In this document: in pieces, positions 21,015 to 30,873 of the stretch | Layout: every line of letters begins with the position of its first letter | Position numbering within the stretch: position 1 is the stretch's first letter | Assembly: GCA_029776065.1 (NCBI GenBank) | Contig: JARVJP010000011.1 | Span: forward strand, 124,001 to 188,000 | Source: Nitrososphaeria archaeon | GTDB taxonomy: Archaea > Thermoproteota > Nitrososphaeria > JACIWG01 | Direction of reading: 5' to 3' | Length of the DNA: 64,000 nucleotides | The notes under the pieces: model-generated | Told to the model about the DNA's origin: nothing | Database searches by the model: none | What the model saw: the letters and a program-made list of their open reading frames with translations, nothing else | Translations under genes and position numbers: made by a program

Positions 21015-21821
21015 TTACGTTACAAGTTGGTTAAAGAGCTCTCTTCTTCTTATCACTCCTAGTAAATGTTCTCCCTTTGTTACTGGATATATAACAAGAT
21101 TTGTGTTTGAAAGCAGAGTCGCTGCTCTTTGAACAGGGTCTTGAGGACTAAGCTTTTCTGTAATAAGTACCATTATATCGTTTGTTACAAACTTTTGAAG
21201 TGCACTTCTCATATGGTGAACCGTGTCTTCTGATAGATAGTTGAACAAAAACGTTGCAAGCTCCTTTTCACCCACAACTCCAATTGGTGATGTGTTTTGA
21301 ATGACTACAAATTCACGCATGTCTTTATCCCTTAATATTTCATTAATGACTGTTGAGAGACCAGCCCCTGCAGGTATTCTATATCCTCCTCTGACAAGGA
21401 AGTCCTCTACTCTTCCATGAAGTTCTTTGGATAGGAGGTTTATTAGCATATTTTTGGTCAGCAAGCCTTGAACCTTTCCATTTAACCCTATAACCGGAAG
21501 TGCGCTAACATCTTCTTTGCTCATTATTGAGATAGCGTCCGATAGTGTCATATCCTGACTTATGTATACGAACCTTTCACTTGTAAAGGCTGCAACACTA
21601 AGTGAAGTTGGCGAGATGTTACTGAACTTCTTTGAAGCAAGCTTCATAAATACATCTCTAAGAGTTACAACTCCTATTAATGTCTCCTTATCTTTGACTA
21701 ATATTCTATCTAGTTTTGTCTTTTTTAATTCATAGAACATCAAGGATATTTTTTCTGACTTAGATAATATACTCACCTTTGGTAACTCGAATGACTTTAC
21801 ACTATCTTTTCTTTGAGGCAA
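21015..21821 (-). CDS. CBS-domain protein
   Basis: Repeated CBS signatures (LIGVVTLRDVF, ALPVIGLNGKVQGLLT, LLGVIRRREL). Confidence 0.88.
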   Translation of the reverse strand: MPQRKDSVKSFELPKVSILSKSEKISLMFYELKKTKLDRILVKDKETLIGVVTLRDVFMKLASKKFSNISPTSLSVAAFTSERFVYISQDMTLSDAISIMSKEDVSALPVIGLNGKVQGLLTKNMLINLLSKELHGRVEDFLVRGGYRIPAGAGLSTVINEILRDKDMREFVVIQNTSPIGVVGEKELATFLFNYLSEDTVHHMRSALQKFVTNDIMVLITEKLSPQDPVQRAATLLSNTNLVIYPVTKGEHLLGVIRRRELFNQLVT

Positions 21822-22644
21822 TACTTAACACCTCGTACTTAGAGAAGATGCCGCTGACGCGTCCCTCTGGATCTAATACTGGGAGTGCGCCTATATCCTT
21901 TGACACCATTATAGATGCTGCGGTTTCCACATGATCATACTCGTGAACTATTATTACAGGGGTTGACATGATGTCCCCTGCTGTCGCTATTGCGATATAA
22001 TTAATCTTCATATGCGTTGCTTCTCCTCCTTTTATTACTGAGCGTTTTGTTAGAATCTTTTTTACAGGGGCAAATTTTACAAATGCTAAATTAGATGGCG
22101 AAATGATTCCAACAGGTTTTTCTTTATTATCGATCACAATGACTCGGTGTATTGGGTTCTTGAACAACAGATCTGATACATGACTTATGCTGTGAAAGGG
22201 CGATGCAAAACTAAGGTCCCCCCGCATATGCTCTTTAACCAACATATTTGTTTTCAATTGTGCAACGTACTTTGTAATATCATGAGTTGTTATTATACCC
22301 GCTAGCTTTCCGCTCCACGTAACTGGGAGGCCTCCAACTTTCTTATCAAGCATTATCTTTGCCGCCTCACCTATATCAGCATTATATTCTATAGTTACTA
22401 TATTTTTCTTCATAAAATATAGGACAAGTAATTGATCTATTGGTCTTGCTTTCAAGGAGGGTTTTGATGGTAATAAAGCCTTTGCTAGATCTTCCCTCGT
22501 TAATATGCCCACAATCATGTCTTGTTCCATGACAATTAGTCTTCCAACCTTCTTGGATATCATAAGGTTTTTTGCTCTTGCAAGGGTATCATTTGGTTGA
22601 ACAACATAAACATCTTTTGACATATAATCGTTAACAGAAACCAA
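21802..22644 (-). CDS. CBS-domain protein
   Basis: Four CBS signatures (MIVGILTREDLA, GGLPVTWSGKLAGIITTHDI, PVGIISPSNLA, IGALPVLDPEGRVSGIFSKYE); overlaps next gene by 20 nt. Confidence 0.9.
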   Translation of the reverse strand: MVSVNDYMSKDVYVVQPNDTLARAKNLMISKKVGRLIVMEQDMIVGILTREDLAKALLPSKPSLKARPIDQLLVLYFMKKNIVTIEYNADIGEAAKIMLDKKVGGLPVTWSGKLAGIITTHDITKYVAQLKTNMLVKEHMRGDLSFASPFHSISHVSDLLFKNPIHRVIVIDNKEKPVGIISPSNLAFVKFAPVKKILTKRSVIKGGEATHMKINYIAIATAGDIMSTPVIIVHEYDHVETAASIMVSKDIGALPVLDPEGRVSGIFSKYEVLSIASKKR

Positions 22645-22724
22645 GTCTAACCCAGAATTTAGGGTGTTAAACTAGTTAAAAACTGTTTCTATTCTTTTCG
22701 TTTAATGAGTTTACCAACATGTCT

Positions 22725-23306
22725 TCATTGATCTGTTCTACATTCTTCGCAGATGTACTTCCCATCTACTTCAATAAGTGAGTCGGACCATCTATTACAT
22801 AGGTCACAGTAACCTGCCATAAGCACAGGGTTTCTTCTCGACTCTGCTAAAGGTGTCTCAATATTTAGTCTCTCTGAGAATATCTCAACCAACTCTGGTG
22901 TTATTGATATGATATCCCATATTGAGAGAATTCCTTCAATTTTGCCTTTGTAGGTGACTCCGACACGTTTAACCTTCTTCTTTCTCATGTATCTGACTGC
23001 GTCTACTAGTTGTGCTTCACTTTCTACAGTGTATATAGGTTTCGTCATTATTTCTATTGCTTTAGTTTTATCAGGGTCTAATCCTGCTGTAACAATACGA
23101 TCTATAATGTCTCCATCAGTAACCATTCCTATTGGTGTGTTGTTCTCCACAATGACAATACTGCCCACATCGTTCTCTGTCATCTTTTTGGCGATCTGTC
23201 TAGCCGTCTCTTCAGGTCTTCCTGTAATTACAGGGCTATTCATCACTTCTCTTACTGTTATATTCGCTGGATTAGTACGGCTAGGGTCGATTGCCATTTT
23301 CTTCAT
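22725..23306 (-). CDS. CBS-domain protein with C-terminal zinc-ribbon
   Basis: Two CBS repeats then YCDLCNRWSDSLIEVDGKYICEEC. Confidence 0.9.
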   Translation of the reverse strand: MKKMAIDPSRTNPANITVREVMNSPVITGRPEETARQIAKKMTENDVGSIVIVENNTPIGMVTDGDIIDRIVTAGLDPDKTKAIEIMTKPIYTVESEAQLVDAVRYMRKKKVKRVGVTYKGKIEGILSIWDIISITPELVEIFSERLNIETPLAESRRNPVLMAGYCDLCNRWSDSLIEVDGKYICEECRTDQ

Positions 23307-23346
23307 GTTTGGTTAAGATTAGTAGTAGAAAAATATTTCTATATCC

Positions 23347-25245
23347 TTATTGTAATTTGATTTTACACCCTCCTGGGGGTAGTGCACGGATATAATCTTC
23401 AAGCGGTATATCTTTCACTCCTTCTAACGAAGCCATCTTCTCTGATAAGACTGCCTTGATCTTTTTCGCTACAGAGTTCTTATCCTCTCTACCAGGTACT
23501 ATTAGGACGATGTGGTCTGTGCTTTTTTTAATTGCCTCCTTTGGTCCGCATATAACCGTGTAGTGATCTTTGACCTTTACTATTCCTACTGCTAACTCTA
23601 GGGGTAGGTTCTTGATATAGTTTCTCTTTCCCGTTATCATAAAGGCTCCTCTGGCAATGTATTGACCAGATGGTGCTTTCTTTGATATTTGGTCTTTGTA
23701 AAACCAATAAGCTTCCCCTAAAGCTGTTCCAAACTTCCAAAGGTTGCTAAAAGCTACAGCTGCAGTTGCAGTTTCCTTTATACTGGCTTCTGTGGCTTTT
23801 CTTCCGTCTTTTACTATAAAGAATGGGGCACCTGTGAATTCGGCGTGGAATATTATGTCGTTTTCTTCGAGATGTTTCTTCACTATCGCTTCATTTGAAG
23901 AAGCATCCCTTCCTCCTATCGATAGGAACCCATCAGAGGTGTAGAACCACCTATATCTCTCAAACCATTCTTTTTCGAAAGCTTTTTTATGTTTTTTAGA
24001 GATAGTTTCCTCTTTTAACTTTATTTTTTCTTCTAATCTATCAAGTTCTTCTTTTAAGTTGTTTATGGACTCATCTATTTTATCAATCTTTTGTAACAGC
24101 TCCTTTGCTGTGCCAAATATTTCGGAAGCTGTCTTTAAGGGGTTTGAGTCTTCAAAATCGAACTTGTAGTTTTTTAGTATGAGCTTCTTTGTATCATCTT
24201 CGATGATCAGCTTTGCAGGTTTCAACTTTTCTTCGAATAAACTTTGGCTTTGATAATATAAAACAATGTTTTCCCTTAACGAAGTTGCTATATCTGTTAA
24301 CATCCTACACTCTACATTTAATCTCTCTTTTTCATCAAGTAATTGCCCTATAGTGCTTTTTAATCTTTCTTCAGCTTTGTGTAGTGGCTGTAAAAGTGTT
24401 CTGTTTTTTTGTTCAAGGATCGCCTTCGTATATATAACATCTATTGCTTGGTTGATGTCTTTAACCTCTCTTGTTGCATATTGTCCGTTTTCTACTTTAT
24501 AAATTGTGAAGCCTACTATGTTGTCTCCTTGAACTATCAAAGTTGGGGTTAATTCTTTTTCGTCAAAGAATTTATGTATTATTTCGACTAGTTCAGGTAG
24601 AATATTTGGTTTGAGCTGTCTCCCCGTTGTGCCGGGAGGAACTTTAAGCTGCTTTGGTATTATATCGATGAATTTTTTTGGAAGGGCAAGTTTATTTCCT
24701 ATCCATTTTCTGAAGTCTTCGTCGTATTCTAGAATTGGTTTGATACTTTCTTCATCGATTTTTAGAGGGTCTAGTCCTCTTTCAGGTGGTAGGGTGTATT
24801 TTGACATCTTCCTTATACTTCTATGCCTTGTATCATAGTATTCGAGTGCCTCAAGTATTACATCTTGTTCGTCAAGAAGGATGATGTTTCCGTTTCCAAA
24901 GAACTCTGTTACTAGTTTTTTGGCCTCACTCCCTACTAAACTAATGAAGAGTATCCTCTCAGTTCCTACTTGTTCTATGGATTTAATCTTGCCTCTTAAA
25001 AGTCTTTTCCTAAATTGAGAAGGGGTGGTGTCTGTTTCGTCTTCTAGTTTAGATTCAGTGACCCAAATCGACTTTCCACTGTCTATAACTAGTCTTTTCT
25101 CAGGTTTTGAAGGGTGATGTAATCTAATAAGTAGGGTGTTTCCCGTTATCCAGTAAACGTTATTAACATAATAATCTTTAAGACTTGCGTTCAGCCACCT
25201 AGCTTGGTGAAATAGTTCTATGTTGCTTAGTGCTTGTGTGCTCAT
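23347..25245 (-). CDS. NFACT/Rqc2-like ribosome quality control protein
   Basis: NFACT-N features, central coiled coil, RWFYTSDGFLSIGGRDASSNEAIVKKHLEENDIIFHAEFTGAPFFIVK (NFACT-R). Confidence 0.95.
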   Translation of the reverse strand: MSTQALSNIELFHQARWLNASLKDYYVNNVYWITGNTLLIRLHHPSKPEKRLVIDSGKSIWVTESKLEDETDTTPSQFRKRLLRGKIKSIEQVGTERILFISLVGSEAKKLVTEFFGNGNIILLDEQDVILEALEYYDTRHRSIRKMSKYTLPPERGLDPLKIDEESIKPILEYDEDFRKWIGNKLALPKKFIDIIPKQLKVPPGTTGRQLKPNILPELVEIIHKFFDEKELTPTLIVQGDNIVGFTIYKVENGQYATREVKDINQAIDVIYTKAILEQKNRTLLQPLHKAEERLKSTIGQLLDEKERLNVECRMLTDIATSLRENIVLYYQSQSLFEEKLKPAKLIIEDDTKKLILKNYKFDFEDSNPLKTASEIFGTAKELLQKIDKIDESINNLKEELDRLEEKIKLKEETISKKHKKAFEKEWFERYRWFYTSDGFLSIGGRDASSNEAIVKKHLEENDIIFHAEFTGAPFFIVKDGRKATEASIKETATAAVAFSNLWKFGTALGEAYWFYKDQISKKAPSGQYIARGAFMITGKRNYIKNLPLELAVGIVKVKDHYTVICGPKEAIKKSTDHIVLIVPGREDKNSVAKKIKAVLSEKMASLEGVKDIPLEDYIRALPPGGCKIKLQ

Positions 25246-25263
25246 TTTGGAGGCCGTAGTGGT

Positions 25264-25548
25264 ATGATGACAGATGGCAATAAACTCTTCTGGTTAAGAG
25301 TCGGTTTTGCACTATTCGGAGGCCTTTTCTCCGGTGTAATGAATTTCAGTAATGGAACCGCAATATATGGTGTTGGGCTGATTAGTTTGCTTTACGTTCT
25401 TTCCTACCTAATTGGTAAAAACGTAATATTGGCAAATAAGAATGTTGAACGCAATACCCTTATCTTCAGTGGGATAGGCACTTATATCATGTTATCTCTT
25501 TTTACATGGATTCTTTATTACACATTGCATTTAAGTGGTTTTATTTAA
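25264..25548 (+). CDS. Small three-TM protein, EMC6/Rab5ip-like
   Basis: ATG at 25264 (track start 25234 overlaps the Rqc2 start codon); LRVGFALFGGLFSGVMNFSNGTAIYGVGLISLLYVLSYLI...FSGIGTYIMLSLFTWILYYTLHL. Confidence 0.65.
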   Translation: MMTDGNKLFWLRVGFALFGGLFSGVMNFSNGTAIYGVGLISLLYVLSYLIGKNVILANKNVERNTLIFSGIGTYIMLSLFTWILYYTLHLSGFI

Positions 25549-25818
25549 CGTTCTCCCAATATGTTCAACATAAGCAAATAGTAACGTAAAGTAATCTTCA
25601 TCAAATTCTGATAACCATCCAGTAGACATGAGTTTTGTCATGTTGTCCTTTAAGGCCTGTAATCTTCTAATTTCTTGGTTTGTCACACCGTTCTTTAATA
25701 GACTTTTGATCGCATTTATTGCTTGCGCTGCTCCTGCTGAATTTTGTGTTATAGATTTCGCATCATCCCACTTGTTGTCGTCAATCAACTTAAGTATTTC
25801 CTCAATATTTTGTATCAA
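25531..25818 (-). CDS. Small helical protein coupled to RadA paralog
   Basis: 95-aa ORF; start overlaps stop of upstream gene by 4 nt (25815-25818). Confidence 0.65.
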   Translation of the reverse strand: MIQNIEEILKLIDDNKWDDAKSITQNSAGAAQAINAIKSLLKNGVTNQEIRRLQALKDNMTKLMSTGWLSEFDEDYFTLLFAYVEHIGRTLNKTT

Positions 25819-26726
25819 ATGGTATCACCTGCTCCATAAGTTGTAAGACTGAACTGAAGCACTTCTGTCTTCCTATTTTTTATAACCTTGGCGTTCCAAT
25901 TAGTTAGATCGATTCTCTGCAATAATATCTTTGTTTCTATATAAGGTCCAATGATCGTGTCAAATTCTGGAAGAAATGTCTCTGTGTCGAACTTTTTCAC
26001 AGTGTTGTTCAGTAAGATGGCATATATGTTATCTTTTGCTACTATGTATTTTAATTTTAGAATAAATCCTTCTAGAGCCTTTATTCTGTTATATATAATG
26101 CTCCTTTTCTTAGCTGCTAACCTAAAGAAATCTCCTATTCCATCTACAACTATCATACACGGATGGTGGCGTTCGAATACGTTCCCATAAATTTTGAATA
26201 CATCAAACTGTTGGTCTACGGTATAAGGATGGAAGATAAAAATTTTGTTTATAATATGTTCTGCTTTTAGACCATAGAGGTTGCCCAGTTTGATTAAACC
26301 TTCAGGTCTGAACATTCCGTATGGGTCATTGTACAGCACTTTGGCGTCGATATGTTCTTGTATGAGCTTCAAAATAATGTTATAGCAAAGCAAAGTTCGG
26401 GGATATCTTTGTTCACTGCATATCTCGGTGATTTCTGCAGACGTTATCCCATTGTTAAGGATCGAATCAAGTGTCTTTAAAGAAGTGCTTATCTTAGTTC
26501 TTGGAGGAGTGATTGACTTATCTGTTACCCTGTAAACTCCTTTGACTTTAGTCTGTAGAATGGAAAGTAACTTTTTGGCTTCCTCTTTTTCAAAGCACTT
26601 TTCTAATGCCTTTTGGGGTGTTAAAAGCATCTGATACGCTGTAAATACATGCTCTTTTTTTAATTCTTCAAGTTTATCTTCTGGTATTATACTGAGCTCT
26701 TCTAATGTTGGGTCTAGTACTGTCAT
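25815..26726 (-). CDS. RecA/RadA-superfamily paralog with degenerate Walker A
   Basis: KISTSLKTLDSILNNGITSAEITEICSEQRYPRTLLCYNI aligns with RadA [40 protein letters not shown]; Walker B-like CMIVVDG retained. Confidence 0.8.
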   Translation of the reverse strand: MTVLDPTLEELSIIPEDKLEELKKEHVFTAYQMLLTPQKALEKCFEKEEAKKLLSILQTKVKGVYRVTDKSITPPRTKISTSLKTLDSILNNGITSAEITEICSEQRYPRTLLCYNIILKLIQEHIDAKVLYNDPYGMFRPEGLIKLGNLYGLKAEHIINKIFIFHPYTVDQQFDVFKIYGNVFERHHPCMIVVDGIGDFFRLAAKKRSIIYNRIKALEGFILKLKYIVAKDNIYAILLNNTVKKFDTETFLPEFDTIIGPYIETKILLQRIDLTNWNAKVIKNRKTEVLQFSLTTYGAGDTI

Positions 26727-26781
26727 AAACGCATATCCTTAGGTAGGAAGAAGATAAAAATAATAATATGCGTAGGATGGT

Positions 26782-27645
26782 GTGTCTTGTTCAACAATGA
26801 ATAAGTACGAATCTATATTGACGAATGCTATTACTAAAATGGCGACGGAGCTCCCGCCAGACGTTTATTCTGCGCTGGAGAAGGCATGCGAAGAAGAGAC
26901 AAAGGAGGTCGCGAATAATCTGTTAAAAACCATCATTCAAAGCATCAAAATAAGCTCCAAAGAGAAACTTCCAATATGCCAAGACACAGGTTTGATATCT
27001 GTTTACATAAGTGGTAAGTATGTCAAAGATTATCTCCTTATTAAGGAAGGTCTTGAAAGGGCTATATCTAAACTTACTGAAAGTGGGGTTCTAAGGCCAA
27101 CCATCGTCTCGCCTATAAAGCGTGAACCCGTTATAGGCAATGTTGGTATGAGTGAGCCTGAAGTCTATTTGGATTTTGAAGGTGAGAATTCGATAAAGTT
27201 GATGATGAGAGGTGCTGGAGCAGAAAATTATTCCACCCTAAAAATGCTACTCCCATCAACTAACCCTCATGAGATAAGTAAGATAATACTCGAGCAGGTA
27301 CTTGAAGCAGATGGAAGGATCTGTCCTCCTTCTATAGTAGGTGTGGCCATCGGTGGTTCACCTATATCCGCTATTCTTTCTTCGAGGACAGCGCTTTTCT
27401 CTAAAATTGGGGAAAGGAGCAAAGTAAACGAAGTTGCAGAATGGGAGTTAAAACTCTTAAGAGCGATAAATTCATTGAACATTGGGTCAATGGGACTAGG
27501 AGGAGTCTACACAGTTCTTGATGTAAAGATACGCCTACTAGGTACTCATATAGCTATGCTCCCGTTGGCAATAACCTTTGGCTGTTGGGCTTTAAGACGG
27601 ATTCAGATAAAAAAGGTAGGTAACATTGACGAAATTGTGTGGTGA
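26782..27645 (+). CDS. Class I fumarate hydratase, alpha subunit
   Basis: PICQDTGL, NVGMSEPEVYLDF, RGAGAENYSTLKML, CPPSIVGVAIGG. Confidence 0.93.
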   Translation: MSCSTMNKYESILTNAITKMATELPPDVYSALEKACEEETKEVANNLLKTIIQSIKISSKEKLPICQDTGLISVYISGKYVKDYLLIKEGLERAISKLTESGVLRPTIVSPIKREPVIGNVGMSEPEVYLDFEGENSIKLMMRGAGAENYSTLKMLLPSTNPHEISKIILEQVLEADGRICPPSIVGVAIGGSPISAILSSRTALFSKIGERSKVNEVAEWELKLLRAINSLNIGSMGLGGVYTVLDVKIRLLGTHIAMLPLAITFGCWALRRIQIKKVGNIDEIVW

Positions 27646-28232
27646 ACACTATGGAGTATTCGGTTGAAGTAGTTGAGCTAAGTAGGAGGTCTATGGAATT
27701 TAGGGTAGGAGATATTATTTACATTAATGGGGAGGTAGCATTTGCACGAGATAGAGTCCATAAACACTTGTCTTTAGAACGAGAAATTTTACAAGAACTT
27801 GTTGGTTTGCCTATCTACCACTGTGGTCCTATTGCTGTATTTGATGGTGTGAAGTATGTTTTTTTAGCAGCAGGTCCTACAACAAGTATTAGGATGGATC
27901 AATTCATAGAGGACATTGTCTCAAGGTACCGTACACCAGCTATAATAGGTAAGGGTGGTTTAGGTATACTGGGTAAGAATGCTTTAAAAAAGTACAAGTC
28001 GATTTATTGCGACTTTCCCGGCGGGGCTTCAGCCTACGCTACTAAAAGGGTGAAAAGAGTTGAGAAGGTCTTGTTCAAGGAATTTGGGTTATCCGAAGCC
28101 TTATGGATTGTGTCTGTTAGAGAATTTGGTCCTTTACTTGTAACACACGATGCTAAAGGTGGGGACTTTAGACATAATCTGCATTTGAGTAAAAGTGCTT
28201 TAGAAAGGGTGCTTTTCGAACAAGGTCTTTAG
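27639..28232 (+). CDS. Class I fumarate hydratase, beta subunit
   Basis: IYINGEVAFARDRVHK, YHCGPI, AAGPTTSIRMD, IIGKGGL; overlaps alpha subunit gene. Confidence 0.93.
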   Translation: MVNTMEYSVEVVELSRRSMEFRVGDIIYINGEVAFARDRVHKHLSLEREILQELVGLPIYHCGPIAVFDGVKYVFLAAGPTTSIRMDQFIEDIVSRYRTPAIIGKGGLGILGKNALKKYKSIYCDFPGGASAYATKRVKRVEKVLFKEFGLSEALWIVSVREFGPLLVTHDAKGGDFRHNLHLSKSALERVLFEQGL

Positions 28233-30124
28233 ATCCTACTGTGGGACTCTATCCCTAGTATAAACATCAAATCTTTTAGCACATTTAAGAAGGCCTTTAC
28301 TAATATTAGCCTTTGTCCCTTCTTAATCTTATCTTGTTCGTGAAGAACTGGGTATTTCTCATAAAAGGTATTAAATAGTAAACATATGTTATGAGCGTAC
28401 TCAGCTAGTTTATTTGGTTCTAACCGTGTTGTCGCATCTTTAATGATGATCGTAAATTTGGATAGTTCTTTTATGAATTTATACTCTTCTTGTTCAAATA
28501 TTCCATTCACTTCGATCATAGGGGTGAATTCACCATGCTTCTCTAGTATCCTTGAAGCCCTTGCATAGGTGTATTGGAGGTAGGGGCCAGTTTCTCCTTC
28601 CAGCTTTAATGCCTCTTTTAGGTCGAAGACTAGTATTTTTCCAAAATCTTGCTTGATAAGGCCGTATCTGATTGCTGAAACCGCTATGGACATCGCAATT
28701 TCTTGAATCCAGTTTGGATCAGCGTCAGGGTTCCTATGCAAGGTTTCTTGGAGTGCAAGCTTCTCAAGTTTCTCTAATACATCGTCAGCATTTATGTATA
28801 TACCCGCCCTTCCTGACATGTGGATAAAGTCCTTGTCTTCTACTTTTAGGCCCATCTCTATAGCGGTGTCTTTACTTAGCGATACTATCTCGTAACCTAA
28901 GTGGATGTAGTCTTTTTGCTTTCCTTTTTCTCCAAATCTTTTGATGATGCTGGCTATTATCTTCTGAAGTCTCCCTTGTCTAACATCGATGACGTTTATC
29001 GCTACGTCGGCGTTATTGAATATAGGGTGGTCTTTTTCGCCTTCTGATAGGGTGGTTTTCCATAAAACTTTTCCATTCTTTTGTACCATGAATTTCTGAT
29101 AGTTGAAAAAATCATCGACTAGGCCAAGTTTCCACGCGGCATAAGGTATATCTTTCGCTATGTAAGTAGCTGTACCATCGCTTCTTATAAGTACCTTATC
29201 TTGGTCGTCTGCACCCTTAATAACCCAGCATCCCGCATTCTTTCCTTCCTCCTCATACACAATAATTTTCTGATCTTTCATCTGTTGGAATACCTTCTGC
29301 CAAATCTTTGAAGCAACTATATCCGATTCAAAGTTGAGGCAGTCGTAGAAGGCTCCAATACTTGTACAAGTTTTAAGCTGTTCATATAGAACCCTTTCTG
29401 TAATCTTCTTTGCGTACTCATATGTTTCTGAGCTATGGTTTTCTAATTCTTTGAGAACTATCCTCCTATATTTCTCAGTTTCAGGTTTATCAGAGTACAT
29501 CTGATTTACCTTAACATATACGTGATCTCCACAATAGTGATCAAACTTTATCTTAGGATCAGGTGGGTCTTCAGGAAAACCTAGAAACTTGAATCCCACA
29601 ATAATATCTGCCACCTGTAGTCCTGAATCATCGATATAATTTAAAACGACTACTTGGTGATTTGTATACTTTAAAAGTCGTTGAACTACATCTCCTATTA
29701 CCACATTCCTTAAATGTCCTATGTGTAATGCTTTGTTTGGGTTAACACTTGTATGTTCGACTGCAACCTTTTTTCCTTTACCGATGTCAATAAATCCAAG
29801 TTTTTCATCTATTGACTTTTGTAGTGTCAAATTGCAAAATTTTGGCCTGTTAACTTTAAAGTTTAAGTACCCTGGTGGGGTTACATTGACGTCGCCTACT
29901 AAGTTTCTTTTGAAGCTAATCATCTTTGAATGCAGCTCTTCTGCTACTTCTAACGGTTTTCTCTTCTGCTTCTTGGCTATATCAAATGCGACGGTGGAAG
30001 AAAGGTCTCCATACTCTTGTCGAGGGGGTTCCTCTAATACGACACGCTCAATCGAATAACCTGTTTGTTTCACAGCCTCTCTGATAAGCTGCTCTGCTTC
30101 CTCTCTAAATGCTTCAAATACCAT
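28229..30124 (-). CDS. argS: Arginyl-tRNA synthetase
   Basis: VEHTSVNPNKALHIGHLRNVVIGD (HIGH), YIDDSGLQVAD, LKLEGETGPYLQYTYARASRIL. Confidence 0.97.
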   Translation of the reverse strand: MVFEAFREEAEQLIREAVKQTGYSIERVVLEEPPRQEYGDLSSTVAFDIAKKQKRKPLEVAEELHSKMISFKRNLVGDVNVTPPGYLNFKVNRPKFCNLTLQKSIDEKLGFIDIGKGKKVAVEHTSVNPNKALHIGHLRNVVIGDVVQRLLKYTNHQVVVLNYIDDSGLQVADIIVGFKFLGFPEDPPDPKIKFDHYCGDHVYVKVNQMYSDKPETEKYRRIVLKELENHSSETYEYAKKITERVLYEQLKTCTSIGAFYDCLNFESDIVASKIWQKVFQQMKDQKIIVYEEEGKNAGCWVIKGADDQDKVLIRSDGTATYIAKDIPYAAWKLGLVDDFFNYQKFMVQKNGKVLWKTTLSEGEKDHPIFNNADVAINVIDVRQGRLQKIIASIIKRFGEKGKQKDYIHLGYEIVSLSKDTAIEMGLKVEDKDFIHMSGRAGIYINADDVLEKLEKLALQETLHRNPDADPNWIQEIAMSIAVSAIRYGLIKQDFGKILVFDLKEALKLEGETGPYLQYTYARASRILEKHGEFTPMIEVNGIFEQEEYKFIKELSKFTIIIKDATTRLEPNKLAEYAHNICLLFNTFYEKYPVLHEQDKIKKGQRLILVKAFLNVLKDLMFILGIESHSRI

Positions 30125-30151
30125 TTATTGTTCCTCGTTCAATAACGTCTA

Positions 30152-30844
30152 CTATAATTTAAAAAACTTATCCACAATATGTGCTGCGGCTTCTTCGAAG
30201 CCACGGCCATATCTTGACAGCGTTGTATATGATGAATTTGCCTTTACGTTTTGTTCTGCGTTGGCAACCGATACACTATATCCACAGGCTCTAAACATTG
30301 GGATATCGGTTTCACTATCCCCAATTGAAACTATTTCTTCTAAATCTATGCCAAGAATTTGAACTGCCTTTCTTAAACCTACTGATTTGTCGATATCCCC
30401 TTTAGTTAGGTGGTATGAAACTTTGCTGTCATAAAGTTTGACATTAAGGCCATGTTCTTTAATGATCTCTCTTCCAACTTCTTTTGGGAAAGTTCTCAAT
30501 AATACCACATCAGTAAGTCTTGGGAAAGACCTAATTACTTTGACACCATCCATCTTTGATGATAAGATGTTGTAAGCCTTTAAAGGTAGATCTTGATCAC
30601 CAAGTTTGATAATATCTATTGGGGACTTAGCTACAACCCCTCCGTTTTCTGCAACGATTACTTTGTCTGTCCCACAGAATTCTGCGAGTGAATATACCTC
30701 ATACATGGAACGACCGCTGGCAAAGATCACCTTTAACCCCATTTCTTTGAGCATTCTTATGCCATTAATTGCCTCAGGGCATAGTATGCCGTTCTGATCT
30801 GTCATAGTACCATCTATATCACAGGCAACAGCTTTTACATGCAT
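30152..30844 (-). CDS. HAD-family phosphoglycolate phosphatase (archaeal)
   Basis: AVACDIDGTMTD, FASGRS, IVSIGDSETDIPMFRACGYSVSVANA. Confidence 0.92.
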   Translation of the reverse strand: MHVKAVACDIDGTMTDQNGILCPEAINGIRMLKEMGLKVIFASGRSMYEVYSLAEFCGTDKVIVAENGGVVAKSPIDIIKLGDQDLPLKAYNILSSKMDGVKVIRSFPRLTDVVLLRTFPKEVGREIIKEHGLNVKLYDSKVSYHLTKGDIDKSVGLRKAVQILGIDLEEIVSIGDSETDIPMFRACGYSVSVANAEQNVKANSSYTTLSRYGRGFEEAAAHIVDKFFKL

Positions 30845-30873
30845 AATCTAAACCTCTTCTTAGGGAGTTTAGT

